The notes under the pieces are model-generated. The model saw only the letters and a program-made list of their open reading frames with translations, was not told the origin of the DNA and searched no databases. A DNA stretch of 36,524 nucleotides from DASYXT01 sp035934555 (GTDB taxonomy: Bacteria > Verrucomicrobiota > Verrucomicrobiia > Limisphaerales > UBA8199): the NCBI GenBank assembly GCA_035934555.1, contig DASYXT010000027.1, forward strand, positions 1 to 36,524. The letters run 5' to 3'. Shown here piece by piece: positions 7,296-16,095 of this stretch (position 1 is its first letter; each line of letters starts with the position of its first letter). The position numbers and the translations under genes are program-made.

Positions 7296-8654
7296 ATGGA
7301 CTTTGACGAGCTGCTACGAGGCATTTCCGAGGTCAACACGGCGATAGCGAATGGCCCGATCGTGCCCACGGTGACGCCGGAGGAAATCCGGCGCCACCTG
7401 GATTCGCTTTACGATTTCAGCAACCCGCTCGCCCTGGAGGCGGTTGTAGCCGATGTGGAACGAATGCTGCAGTCATGGCAGGTCCAGGTCACTCATCCTC
7501 GTTACATGGGATTGTACAACCCGAGCGTCACGCCGGCCTCGGTGGTTGGTGACACGCTGACGGCGGTTTACAATCCGCAGCTAGCCGCCTGGCGAACGTC
7601 GCCGGCCGCAAACGAGATCGAGCGGCATACCCTCGCGTGGCTGGCGGCCAAATTCGGGCTTCCGGCCGAAACGATCGCGAACTTCACCAGTGGTGGCACC
7701 GAGGCCAATCTCTCCGCCGTCATTGCTGCGTTGACCAGGGCATTTCCCGCGTATCCCGAGCAGGGGTTGCGGAGCCTGCCCGGTTCGCCCGTCATTTACC
7801 TGACACGCCAGGCTCATTACGGCCTAAACCGGACTGCGCGCGTGGCCGGGCTGGGCGGCGAGGCGGTCGCCACCGTGGAAACGGATTCGGATCTGAAGAT
7901 GGACGTTTCGGACCTGGCCAGGAAGGTCGCGGCAGACCGAGGGAAAGGGAAGATCCCTTTCATGGTCGTCGGCAACGCTGGAACCACGGGAGCCGGTGTG
8001 ATCGATCCGCTGCACGATTTAGCCCGCTACTGCAGAGCGGAGAACCTGTGGTTCCACGTGGATGCGGCCTACGGAGGGGCTGCGATTCTCTCCCCGCGCC
8101 TGAGGATGCACCTCCAGGGAATCGAAGCGGCCGATTCAATCACCTGCGATGCGCACAAATGGTTTTCGGTGCCGATGGGTGCGGGGATGTTCTTCTGCCG
8201 CCACCCGAAGGTTGTTCGCCAGGCTTTTGGCGCAGAGGTTACCTTCATGCCCGGCAAGACGGCGGGAATCGCGACCGACCCGTACACCACGTCCTTGCAG
8301 TGGTCTCGGCGATTCACCGGCCTGAAACTCTTTCTTTCGCTGGCGCATCACGGCCTCCCCGGCTACGCCCGGATGATCGAACACCAGGCCAGCATGGGGG
8401 AACTGCTGCGCGAGCTGCTTCGGCGTTACGGCTGGCGCATCGTCAACACGACGCCTCTGCCGGTGGTATGCTTCACACGCGATGCTCTCGACACTTCGAT
8501 GTTCTTGCCCAAACTGTATCGCCAGCAGATCGCCTGGATGTCCGAAGTCCGGTTGGGGGACATGGCTCCGTGTCTGCGCGCGAACATCAGCAGCTTCCGC
8601 ACCACGCAATCCGACGTTCAATGGGTGGTAGCGAAGTTGAGTGAGTTGGTGTAA
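7296..8654 (+). CDS. PLP-dependent group II decarboxylase (aromatic-L-amino-acid/glutamate decarboxylase superfamily)
   Basis: A 452-residue fold-type I PLP enzyme. TSGGTEAN (131-138) binds the cofactor phosphate, His174 should stack on the ring, Asp256 lies in HVDAAYGG, and Lys288 in CDAHKWFSVPMG forms the Schiff base. The family removes the carboxylate of L-amino acids such as DOPA, Glu, Asp or diaminobutyrate to give amines. It is the last gene of the + strand run, 47 bases after the MetA-like gene and without overlap, so it could be separately initiated. In the cluster it may decarboxylate a homoserine-derived amino acid or supply an amine partner. Substrate cannot be read from the sequence. 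Confidence 0.9.
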   Translation: MDFDELLRGISEVNTAIANGPIVPTVTPEEIRRHLDSLYDFSNPLALEAVVADVERMLQSWQVQVTHPRYMGLYNPSVTPASVVGDTLTAVYNPQLAAWRTSPAANEIERHTLAWLAAKFGLPAETIANFTSGGTEANLSAVIAALTRAFPAYPEQGLRSLPGSPVIYLTRQAHYGLNRTARVAGLGGEAVATVETDSDLKMDVSDLARKVAADRGKGKIPFMVVGNAGTTGAGVIDPLHDLARYCRAENLWFHVDAAYGGAAILSPRLRMHLQGIEAADSITCDAHKWFSVPMGAGMFFCRHPKVVRQAFGAEVTFMPGKTAGIATDPYTTSLQWSRRFTGLKLFLSLAHHGLPGYARMIEHQASMGELLRELLRRYGWRIVNTTPLPVVCFTRDALDTSMFLPKLYRQQIAWMSEVRLGDMAPCLRANISSFRTTQSDVQWVVAKLSELV

Positions 8655-8747
8655 ATCGCCATCAGGTTCCGCGAGCAGCGGAGCAACCCTGGAGCTGCCG
8701 AAGGTCGCGCGCACCAACGACCCGCTCGGCCCCGGTTGGCAACCCTG

Positions 8748-9995
8748 TCAAAATCCTTTCCTGAGGACCAGGTAAGGCAAGAGGGACATCTCCGCCAAAC
8801 CCGGCAACGGATCGGTCATACTGAAGACTGCCTCCACATTGCATGACCACAAAGACCGCAAATAGCCTGCTATATTTATCTCGCCGACCCAACAGCCCAG
8901 GAGAGCTGTAGGCAAGTCGGTCGTCAGGCGCATCCAGCTAACCCCCGGTTTCGCGCTACAGGTTTGTACCGGAAGGCCAAGCTGATCGGCGTAGAGCATA
9001 TAACTGAAATCCACTCCGGCGCGTGCTCCGAGGCTAAGATAGCCCCATGTACGTGCGTTCACGTCGAGCAGTTTATAGCGACCGTCTCGGGGATCACACT
9101 TATATTCAACCTCGACCAACCCGTAGTAATCGATCGAGTTCAAGAAGCTTTCGGAATGATGCTCCACGACCGGCAAGTCCATGGACTCAACAAAAGTGCT
9201 GGCCCGCCCAAATTCCAAGGGGTGCTGGCGCTTGCGGCACGCAACCATCTTCCCTACCGCAACCCCATCGCGGCGAAACGCACAGTAAGAAACCTGATTG
9301 GCTCCCCCGCCCGGCACAATCTCCTGGACCATGATTTCGTCCACGGTGAGGATCTGCGCCGCCTGACGGCAGAGCAGTTCCAGCTCGTCAGCGTTGTTGG
9401 CTCGCCACGCTTTGGCGTGAGTGGAGTAGATAAAATGCTCCTTAATCGCAGGTTTAATCGCATAGGGAGGTGGAAAGTCGATTCTCTTAAGGTCGTCGAG
9501 GGTTTTAGGATAAAATGTTCTGGGAGTAGGGATTCCCAGGGCATCGGCGCGCTGGTAGGTGTTGCGTTTATCCCAGGCCCAACGAATGCAGTCCCACTCA
9601 GGAGTCGGCACACGCAAAATGCTGCTCAAGCGCTGGCGGTGTCGCGAGAAGGCCGCCACGTGCTCGTCGCGCGTGGGATAAAGCACCCAACCGTCCAACC
9701 CCAATTCGCTGCTGACTCTGAGGACAGCTTCGACGGCTGAGTGCTCCTGCCGCAGACCCGGCAGGCTAATGGCTTTGCTGGTATACTTCGAGAAGCGAGC
9801 GATCGACGTCTCGTCATCAACCACGCAGACGGGGATTCCGCGGCTGCCCAGGCTGCGCACGATGCTGAGCCCCTGATAATCCCCGCCAACCACCAGCGCG
9901 CCCGGGGCCGCGGGCTTGCCAAATGCCCGGCCAGCCAGTCTTGGCCTGGTGAGGGGCGTGGTCTGGAGCGCATTACTCACCGCATTTTTCCGCAA
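8748..9995 (-). CDS. ATP-grasp carboxylate-amine ligase-like protein
   Basis: A 415-residue protein with an N-terminal Rossmann-like preATP-grasp part (ALVVGGDYQGLSIVRSLG) and an ATP-grasp core. The core includes WDKRNTYQRADALGIPTPRT, a KPA lysine region, the strand-like EIMVQEIVPGGG and the metal-binding acidic segment VEVEYKCDPRDGRYKLLDVNAR, with Glu and Asn in E-x-N-like positions. Relatives are annotated as D-aspartate ligases or ATP-grasp proteins of polysaccharide and peptide clusters; they form an acyl phosphate and couple it to an amine. The gene is second in a - strand pair, overlapping the flavoprotein gene by 19 bases. It runs convergently into the decarboxylase. It could make an amide in the cluster product. 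Confidence 0.82.
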   Translation of the reverse strand: MRKNAVSNALQTTPLTRPRLAGRAFGKPAAPGALVVGGDYQGLSIVRSLGSRGIPVCVVDDETSIARFSKYTSKAISLPGLRQEHSAVEAVLRVSSELGLDGWVLYPTRDEHVAAFSRHRQRLSSILRVPTPEWDCIRWAWDKRNTYQRADALGIPTPRTFYPKTLDDLKRIDFPPPYAIKPAIKEHFIYSTHAKAWRANNADELELLCRQAAQILTVDEIMVQEIVPGGGANQVSYCAFRRDGVAVGKMVACRKRQHPLEFGRASTFVESMDLPVVEHHSESFLNSIDYYGLVEVEYKCDPRDGRYKLLDVNARTWGYLSLGARAGVDFSYMLYADQLGLPVQTCSAKPGVSWMRLTTDLPTALLGCWVGEINIAGYLRSLWSCNVEAVFSMTDPLPGLAEMSLLPYLVLRKGF

Positions 9996-11149
9996 ACGCT
10001 GTTTACCATTGCGGGGACGCAGTAGTGCGCGCCCGAGACGAAACGGGCCAGGGGTCCAAAGCTCCAGGCTGCGGGCGCCCCCAGGAAGTAAAGGCCCGGG
10101 ATGGAGCTCTCTAGCCCCGCCCTTAGGAGGGGGTACCCATTAAAAAGTTCTATGCGCTCCCGTATCTCCGGACTGAGGAAATCGTATCTGGCAACATCAA
10201 TCTTGTATCCCGTGGCGCAGAGCAGGTGGTCGGCAACCGAATCGGTGCCGTCGCTCAATCGCAGCCGCAGTTTGCCATTGACCCGGTCCGCGGACGTGAT
10301 GCGCACATTGGTGCGGATGGGAACGTCCTTGAGGCGTTTGATCAACCAGCCCGCGCCGGCTGGACGGATGGATCGTCTGCCAATCCAATCCTGTGAGTTC
10401 CTCGGGAGCCAACGGAGGTAATCCGGACGCGCCACCAGTTGGCTAATGCCAGGTGGGCCCACGTCTCGCGGGGAGTAGATGAGCTTGCCCAGAAGAGTAT
10501 TGCGAGTAATTCTGCCTCGCCACCGGAGCCAATGGATTTTGGACTGGCGAGCCAGGACGTCGACCGCAGCACCGGTCTCGTGCAGCAAAGCTGCTGATTC
10601 CAGCGCGCTCTGCCCCCCTCCCACGACAACAACTCGTTTGCCGCCGAAGTCGTCAAAAGCCGTATGCTGACTGGAATGACTGACCAACGAGCGTGGAAAA
10701 GCCGAGAGAGCATCGGGGATCCTGGCGAACGGCCCGATTCCTGCCGCCACGACAACAAAACGCGACTGCAAGACCTCGCCGTCCTCCGCGGTTACCTCGA
10801 ATCCCTTGTCAATAGCGCGGACCAGGCGAATCTTGCGCCGCTCCACGTCAGTTGCCACCTGTTGCTGGAACCATTTCCCATAGGAGACGAAACGATCAAT
10901 CGGAATCGGGTTGGCAATGTGGTTTCCGCGGGCCGCGGCGTAAGCTTCGAGAGTCAATTCGCGTTTCGGTGAGGCGATGTGCGAGGCCTCCCAGGACGAA
11001 CGCAAGAACATGCCTTTGGGCATGTTGCGTTCCCAGAACTCCATCGGTTCTCCGAATATCCTAAATGACAAACCGGCCGCTTGAAGATGTGCGGCAGCCG
11101 AAAGTCCGTAGGGGCCTGCGCCGATCAAAAGTAGGCTATCCAATCCCAT
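9977..11149 (-). CDS. Flavin-dependent monooxygenase / FAD-NAD(P) oxidoreductase
   Basis: A 390-residue two-dinucleotide-domain flavoprotein. The FAD site is GAGPYG near residue 12 and the NAD(P) site is VVVVGGGQSALES near residue 175, followed near the C-terminus by LLCATGYKIDVARYDF, the ATGY-type motif of flavin monooxygenases and amino-acid N-hydroxylases. I start it at the ATG at 11149; a TTG three codons upstream is also open. It would use NAD(P)H and O2 to oxygenate an amine or other soft nucleophile, or act as an oxidase. It heads a - strand operon with the ATP-grasp gene. Together with the diiron enzyme it gives the cluster two O2-using enzymes. Substrate is unknown. Confidence 0.82.
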   Translation of the reverse strand: MGLDSLLLIGAGPYGLSAAAHLQAAGLSFRIFGEPMEFWERNMPKGMFLRSSWEASHIASPKRELTLEAYAAARGNHIANPIPIDRFVSYGKWFQQQVATDVERRKIRLVRAIDKGFEVTAEDGEVLQSRFVVVAAGIGPFARIPDALSAFPRSLVSHSSQHTAFDDFGGKRVVVVGGGQSALESAALLHETGAAVDVLARQSKIHWLRWRGRITRNTLLGKLIYSPRDVGPPGISQLVARPDYLRWLPRNSQDWIGRRSIRPAGAGWLIKRLKDVPIRTNVRITSADRVNGKLRLRLSDGTDSVADHLLCATGYKIDVARYDFLSPEIRERIELFNGYPLLRAGLESSIPGLYFLGAPAAWSFGPLARFVSGAHYCVPAMVNSVCGKMR

Positions 11150-11525
11150 AACCCGCAAAATTCATACCCGGCAGCAAATTACCGTTGTGGCTTTGTCCCA
11201 ACGAAACGAAATGCTCGACGCCTGCCAAAGGGCCGCAAAGCTATTCCCAGGCAACAAATTCATTCGCACCTCAAACATGATTATGACCCATTCTTATAGC
11301 ATTTATAACCCGGAGGTCAAAGCCAAGGTAAACGGGCATGTACGGCTAGGTCATCCGCTCAAGTACGGAATCGGCCGAGCGAGATTACTCTTCCGCGCGA
11401 GCAGGCGGCGGGACGCCGCCTGGACCGCAGGCGCAGACCCCTGCGTCACATTTTGAAAACCCGCTCTAAGGTGGTTGAAAAAGAGAGAATTTGTGGAACT
11501 ATGGCAGTATCGCTCGCATGAACCT
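11150..11525. other. Divergent intergenic region between flavoprotein and propeller genes
   Basis: About 375 bases separate the divergent starts at 11149 and 11526, so promoters for both directions should lie here, but no clear -35/-10 pair was recognised. Short open frames across it have no recognisable protein features. A strong palindrome at 11402-11422 lies in the middle of the right half. Confidence 0.5.
11402..11422. repeat. Perfect 9-bp inverted repeat (hairpin)
   Basis: CAGGCGGCG and CGCCGCCTG flank a GGA loop. There is no T run after either arm, so it is not an obvious intrinsic terminator. It could be a REP-like element or an operator-like palindrome upstream of the propeller gene. 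A second weaker stem (CGCAG/CTGCG) follows within 30 bases. Confidence 0.6.
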
Positions 11526-13343
11526 ATGGAATTGAGTCAATCATCAACTTCGGCGGGAGCGAGGCGGGAGCAATTCCAGCAAGCCGCCCCGAGGCGGGAG
11601 CATACTGGGAAGGGCTTTGCTGCCGGTTCGCGTGGGGTGAGCCTCCGGGGCGGGATTTGGGGCGCCGTTCTGCTCTGCGCCGGGTTGGGGCTTGCGGCTG
11701 CCGAAGCCGTGGATGTAACGCAGTTCCACAATCACCTCTCGCGAGACGGTCTTTACCTTGACCCCGCCTTCACACAGAGCGCCGCCGCGGCTCTCCACCG
11801 CGACCTGTCCTTTAATGGCCTGCTTGCGGGCAATGTCTATGCCCAGCCCCTTTATGTGGAAGGGGGACCTGGCGGAGCCGCCATAGTTATCGCCGTCACC
11901 GAGTCCAACAACGTTTATGCCTTGGATGCCGGTTCCGGCACTGTCGTTTGGCAGGTTAACCTCGGCCCGCCTGTGCCGGTCGCCGTTCAGCCCTGCGGTA
12001 ACGTTGATCCCGCCGGCATTCTCGGCACGCCGGTCGTGGACCTCCCCACGCGCTCGCTGCTGCTCGACGCGGTCACCACCCCGGACGGGGGCGTGACGAC
12101 GCGTCACTTGATCTACTCGCTTAACGTGGACAGCGGCACAACCAACGCCGGCTGGCCCGTCGATGTCAATGCCACCGCCTCTTACGGACCCGCGGTCTTT
12201 AGTTCCAGCACCCAAAACGAGCGGGGCGCGCTGGCCGTCGTCAACGGGATGCTTTATGTGCCCTATGGCGGACATTGGGGTGATTGCGGTACTTACCATG
12301 GGTGGTTGCTGGGCATTGCACTCACCAATCCCGCGAGCGTGACCGCCTGGGCCACCGGCGCGCCGGGGGGCGGCGCCTGGGCCGTTGGCGGAGTCGCCAG
12401 CGATGGGACCAACCTCTTCCTGGCTACAGGGAATACCTTCGGCGCAACTTCCTGGGGCGGTGGCGAGGCGATCCTGCGTTTACAGCCCGGTCCCGTCTTC
12501 AGCAGCAATCAAGTCGATTACTGGGCTCCAACCAACTGGGCCGCCCTCGATGCCGGCGACACCGATCTGGGTAGCTCTGGGCCCTTGCTGCTCGACGTTC
12601 CCGGTGCCAATCCCTCGCAGTTGGTCGTCGCAATGGGCAAGGACGGTTACGCCTACCTCCTGGACCGAGGGAATCTGGGCGGGGTAAGCCCGCCAATCGA
12701 TCGGGGACCTTCCGTCGGCAGTGTCATTATTCAGGCGGCCGCCACTTACCAAACCGCCACGGGTGGCACCTACGTCGTCTACGAGCATAGCGCGCAATTA
12801 TCCGCGCTTCGCATTACGCCCACTGCCCCGCCGCGCTTCACCAGCGCGTGGACCGTCAGCCAGAACGGCCGGGGTTCGCCCTTCGTCACCTCCACCGATG
12901 GCACCAATAACGTCGTCGTCTGGTCCGTCGGCGCGGAAGGCGACCAGCGGCTGCACGGGTTCGACGGGGACACGGGCGCCGTGGTCTATGGCGGCGGGAG
13001 CGGTAATGAACTGATGTCCGGGACCCGGCACATGCAAACGGCCATCGCGGCGCGCGGCCGAATCTATGTTGCCACTGACAACCAGGTGTTCGCCTTTACA
13101 GTCCCCGTTTCAGCAATCCAATTGTCTAACTGGTCTTTGTTACCTGGCGGAAATTTCGAGTTCAGTTTTACAAATGTTCCGGGCGCAAGTTTTACCGTGT
13201 TTTCGACAACGGACATTACGGTGCCGCAGGCCAATTGGTCTAGGCTGGGGACAGTGACGGAGACGGCTCCGGGGCAATTCCAATTTATCGACCCCAGTCC
13301 TGCTAATGGGGGCCAGCGGTTTTACCGTGTGCGTTCACCGTAG
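11526..13343 (+). CDS. Secreted PQQ-like beta-propeller protein with verrucomicrobial C-terminal domain
   Basis: A 605-residue product from the ATG at 11526; a TTG at 11475 and a GTG at 11637 are in frame, and the GTG start would put the signal peptide (IWGAVLLCAGLGLAAAEA) right at the N-terminus. The mature part has recurring blades such as NVYALDAGSGTVVWQV and DGYAYLLDRGNLGG, as in quinoprotein/PQQ propellers. No catalytic Asp/Glu set for a dehydrogenase was identified, so it may be a structural propeller. The last 75 residues end in GGQRFYRVRSP, a small beta domain shared with the proteins at 22636-25560 and 33958-35400. It is likely secreted or surface bound. It interrupts the distance between the biosynthetic operon and the phosphopantetheinyl transferase. 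Confidence 0.8.
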   Translation: MELSQSSTSAGARREQFQQAAPRREHTGKGFAAGSRGVSLRGGIWGAVLLCAGLGLAAAEAVDVTQFHNHLSRDGLYLDPAFTQSAAAALHRDLSFNGLLAGNVYAQPLYVEGGPGGAAIVIAVTESNNVYALDAGSGTVVWQVNLGPPVPVAVQPCGNVDPAGILGTPVVDLPTRSLLLDAVTTPDGGVTTRHLIYSLNVDSGTTNAGWPVDVNATASYGPAVFSSSTQNERGALAVVNGMLYVPYGGHWGDCGTYHGWLLGIALTNPASVTAWATGAPGGGAWAVGGVASDGTNLFLATGNTFGATSWGGGEAILRLQPGPVFSSNQVDYWAPTNWAALDAGDTDLGSSGPLLLDVPGANPSQLVVAMGKDGYAYLLDRGNLGGVSPPIDRGPSVGSVIIQAAATYQTATGGTYVVYEHSAQLSALRITPTAPPRFTSAWTVSQNGRGSPFVTSTDGTNNVVVWSVGAEGDQRLHGFDGDTGAVVYGGGSGNELMSGTRHMQTAIAARGRIYVATDNQVFAFTVPVSAIQLSNWSLLPGGNFEFSFTNVPGASFTVFSTTDITVPQANWSRLGTVTETAPGQFQFIDPSPANGGQRFYRVRSP

Positions 13344-13387
13344 GGCCATGGGGCAAATTAGAATCGGCACCGGGTTGTGTTTAATCC

Positions 13388-14275
13388 ATGAGGGCGTTGC
13401 TTGAAGGAGCGGCGAGGTACGTAGGCGCGCCGAAGACCGCTCGAACACGGCCTGGGCTTTCAGGTCGGGCTTATAGATTGGCCAAGGTTAGTGGCGAACG
13501 TTTCGCGTGGTCCTCACCCGGTGCGAACTGGAATGCCAACTGGCTTGACGTGGATGAGGGAGCATGCCGAGTGGAACTCTGGCTAATCCGGCTTGACCTG
13601 TCTGAGCAGGCACGGTTGTCGTTGCACCGAACCCTTAGTGGGAGTGAGCGCGAACGCGCCAGGGCTTTTCATTGGGAGCAGGATCGTAAGCGTTTTGTGG
13701 TCGCCAGGGGTGCGTTGCGCGACATTTTAAGCCGGTACCTGGGCCATCGGCCCGAGCAACTGCGCTTTTGCTACGGTCCGCACGGCAAACCCGCCTTGCA
13801 CCCGGCGTTCAGCGCGCCTCGCGTCCGTTTCAATTTGGCGCATTGCGAGGATTTGGCCCTGGTCGCCGTTTCTGAGGCCGCCGACTTGGGGGTGGATATT
13901 GAACGCGTCCGGGTGATGCCCGACGCCAGCCAGTTGGTAATGCATTTCTTCTCACCGCGGGAGAGCGCGACATTTGCTACGTTGCCGGAGGCGCAGAAGC
14001 CCAAGGCGTTTTTCCGCCTTTGGACGCGCAAAGAGGCTTGGTTGAAAGCCACCGGCGAGGGGATTGGCCAACAGCTTTCACAGGTCGAGGTTTCCTTTCT
14101 CCCGGATGAACCGGCGCGTTTGCTGGCAATTCCGTCCGCATTCACCCACACAGCGTGGTCGTTGGCTGACGTTGAACCGGCCCCCGGTTTTGCCGGCGCC
14201 CTGGCTGTCGCCCGCCCAGAGGTCATTTGCCGTTATTGGATTTGGAACCAAACCGCCGACGCGGGTTCTTCCTAA
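13388..14275 (+). CDS. 4'-phosphopantetheinyl transferase, Sfp type
   Basis: A 295-residue protein. Motifs are the Mg-binding GVDIERV (168-174) and FFRLWTRKEAWLKATGEG (208-225), the two hallmarks of Sfp/AcpT-type enzymes, plus the upstream FNLAHCED (148-155), in which Ala replaces the usual Ser of FNLSHS. The enzyme moves phosphopantetheine from CoA to the serine of carrier proteins. It is longer than typical Sfp (about 230) because of an N-terminal extension of some 60 residues that may be over-called; later starts are possible. It is a natural partner for the carrier protein at 972-1232, 12 kb away. It ends convergently with the glycosyl phosphate transferase gene, overlapping it by 4 bases. 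Confidence 0.9.
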   Translation: MRALLEGAARYVGAPKTARTRPGLSGRAYRLAKVSGERFAWSSPGANWNANWLDVDEGACRVELWLIRLDLSEQARLSLHRTLSGSERERARAFHWEQDRKRFVVARGALRDILSRYLGHRPEQLRFCYGPHGKPALHPAFSAPRVRFNLAHCEDLALVAVSEAADLGVDIERVRVMPDASQLVMHFFSPRESATFATLPEAQKPKAFFRLWTRKEAWLKATGEGIGQQLSQVEVSFLPDEPARLLAIPSAFTHTAWSLADVEPAPGFAGALAVARPEVICRYWIWNQTADAGSS

Positions 14276-15099
14276 GTCGTTAGGGAGCGTGATTCGGGCC
14301 GCAGCTCTCGGAATTGTTTCCACAGCGCGGGCAGCGTTTTGAACAGGATTTGTACGTCCAGCCACCAGCTCATCCGTTTGGCATAGTCGATATCCAACCG
14401 CACCATCTCCTCGAAGGTCGTCCGGTTTTTGCCGCTGACCTGCCACAAACCCGTGAGGCCCGGCACCGCATCGCACCGCTTCCGCTGCCAGGGCTTATAC
14501 ACTTCATACTCGTAGGGCAGGCAGGGCCGCGGGCCCACCAAACTCATCTCGCCGCGCAAAACGTTTATCAACTGCGGCAACTCATCCAAACCCGTCGCCC
14601 GCAAGGTGCGCGCCAGCGGCACCAGCCGGGGGTCCTTGCGCGCGTCCAGCTTCACCATCGGTTTATTCGACTGAATCAACTCCTGCGTGTGCCGCTCATG
14701 CGAGCCTGTGTCGGCGTCAGTCTTCATGGTGCGAAATTTGTACAACAGGAACTGGTTCCCTTTGTAGCCGACGCGGCGCTGGCGGAAGAAGATGGGCCCG
14801 CGCGACCCCAGCTTGATCACCAGCGCGATCAGCCCGCCCGCCAAAATTAAACCCGGCGCAGCGGCCACAATCACTGCCACGTCCAGCACCCGCTTCCACA
14901 CGGGAATTGGGGTGTCGCCGTGTTGTGCTTGGCGCAAATGCGCGTGGCGCGGGGCCGCCCCCACTTTGTCTGCGTCCTGTGGACGCACGGCAGGCAAGGC
15001 CGCCGGTCGGGCCTGTGCCGGGATAGCCAAGTCCCCCGCAGCGCCAAGGTACTGACGCCTCAGCGCGCCCATCGGCCAACTCTGCTGTTCGCTGCTCAT
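14272..15099 (-). CDS. Bacterial sugar transferase (monotopic phosphoglycosyl transferase)
   Basis: A 275-residue protein from the ATG at 15099; the frame stays open to an ATG at 15294, but those 65 extra residues are Arg/Pro/Cys rich and unconvincing. A hydrophobic re-entrant/membrane segment (about 75-97) follows WKRVLDV. Then come KFRTMKTDAD (from 121), the catalytic Asp172-Glu173 pair in LDELPQLINVLRGEMS, LVGPRP (187-192) and PGLTGLWQVSG (213-223). These are the signature blocks of the PglC/WcaJ/WbaP catalytic domain, which transfers a sugar-1-phosphate to undecaprenyl phosphate to start exopolysaccharide or O-antigen synthesis. No other polysaccharide gene is in the window, though PEP-CTERM systems are often linked to exopolysaccharide. 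Confidence 0.92.
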   Translation of the reverse strand: MSSEQQSWPMGALRRQYLGAAGDLAIPAQARPAALPAVRPQDADKVGAAPRHAHLRQAQHGDTPIPVWKRVLDVAVIVAAAPGLILAGGLIALVIKLGSRGPIFFRQRRVGYKGNQFLLYKFRTMKTDADTGSHERHTQELIQSNKPMVKLDARKDPRLVPLARTLRATGLDELPQLINVLRGEMSLVGPRPCLPYEYEVYKPWQRKRCDAVPGLTGLWQVSGKNRTTFEEMVRLDIDYAKRMSWWLDVQILFKTLPALWKQFRELRPESRSLTT

Positions 15100-15416
15100 A
15101 AATCTTTCAACGCACGCGCGATTACGGCGCATTGCAGCGCACGCTCGCTGTTCCTCCGAAGGGTTAACCGGGTTAATTGTCCACAGTAGGTCGGGATGTG
15201 CAACCTCGGGGATTGCGGAGGGCGCTCGGTACTTGTACGGAGCGCAACCAGCGCGGCGAGAACGAGGGGGGCGCGAATGGACAACATCCTTCATTGAACT
15301 GCCCGGGGGATATTCAGCCAGTTACGGAATTCAAATCAAAAGAATTACGGAGAACACTCTCCCCATTGCCAGGGCTGGTAAACCGCTAATGATTGCCGTC
15401 AACCATACTCCGTTCC

Positions 15417-15995
15417 TCACGGGCTGGTCCCGACGACGTGCAGGCCGGTTGGCGCGGACGGGGCGAGGGGCGCGGCGGGCCGCTCGACGATGGCCACGCT
15501 GCGCAGCTCGACAGGACCGGTGCCGGCCTTAAGCAGGAGTTGGTGCCGCCCGGCGCTTAGCTGGAAATACTTCGGCCCGGCACCTTTCTCCAGGTCGAAA
15601 GATTTTGGCCCCATCCCGGTCGCCGGCCCGGTATGGGCCGCTCCCCTGCCCCGCCACGTCACCATTTTGGTGCTGAAGTTGGTGCTCGGCAATATGTCCC
15701 AGGCCATCTCGGGTGCCAGCGGGTCGGCATCCACATTCACCGACAAGGTCGCCCCAGTCGCACCCGGCGCGCGCACCTCGGCCACCACGGCGTATTGACC
15801 CAGGTTAGTCACGGCGAAGGTGTAAACAGCCCGCCCGGAATGGGTCGCACCGGCCAACGCCGCTTCGATCAAAACACCATTGGTGATGCTAAAAGGCGCC
15901 ACGATCCCCACCGCCTCCGGCTCCAGCTTGATGGTCTGAGCCGCGGCCGACCCCGCAATCAATACCACGCCCGCTACGAACAAATAGCTCTTCAT
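15417..15995 (-). CDS. Small secreted protein of unknown function
   Basis: A 192-residue protein beginning MKSYLFVAGVVLIAGSAAAQ, a clear signal peptide with an AxA-type cleavage site. The mature part is beta-rich. It has a jelly-roll-like flavour: YTFAVTNLGQYAVVAEV and LSAGRHQLLLKAGTGPVELRSVAIVER resemble carbohydrate-binding modules of the CBM6 or malectin kind, but I cannot assign it firmly. The frame extends upstream to 16091, but the signal peptide fixes the start at 15995. The 98 bases before the start, and the start itself, recur in a second diverged copy at 22407-22575. Its 3' end is tail-on to the open 15.3-kb gap region. Confidence 0.72.
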   Translation of the reverse strand: MKSYLFVAGVVLIAGSAAAQTIKLEPEAVGIVAPFSITNGVLIEAALAGATHSGRAVYTFAVTNLGQYAVVAEVRAPGATGATLSVNVDADPLAPEMAWDILPSTNFSTKMVTWRGRGAAHTGPATGMGPKSFDLEKGAGPKYFQLSAGRHQLLLKAGTGPVELRSVAIVERPAAPLAPSAPTGLHVVGTSP

Positions 15996-16093
15996 AAATG
16001 TGGACTGCCAATCGTTAACAACGTCCTGGTACAACCCAACTTCGGAAAAACCTTCGTCCCTGCACCATGGCACCCGGCCAGAATCTGTCAAGG
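15996..16093 (-). repeat. Conserved leader, left copy (upstream of secreted protein gene)
   Basis: Read on the - strand, this stretch runs from CTTGACAGAT (a TTGACA -35-like box at 16092-16087) to the ATG at 15995. It aligns over about 98 bases, with roughly 80 percent identity by eye and only a few single-base gaps, to 22479-22575, which precedes a related but broken signal-peptide start. Conservation does not follow one reading frame, which suggests a regulatory leader or repeat rather than protein. GGTTTTTCCGA and GTACCAGGAC are among the best conserved blocks. Confidence 0.65.
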
Positions 16094-16095
16094 GC

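Noticed and set aside
7637..8644. 335-codon + strand frame inside the decarboxylase gene
   Set aside because: Another frame of the decarboxylase, which has all its catalytic residues in its own frame.
11187..11456. Possible 89-codon gene upstream of the propeller gene
   Set aside because: No ribosome-binding site or family features, and it crosses the palindrome at 11402.
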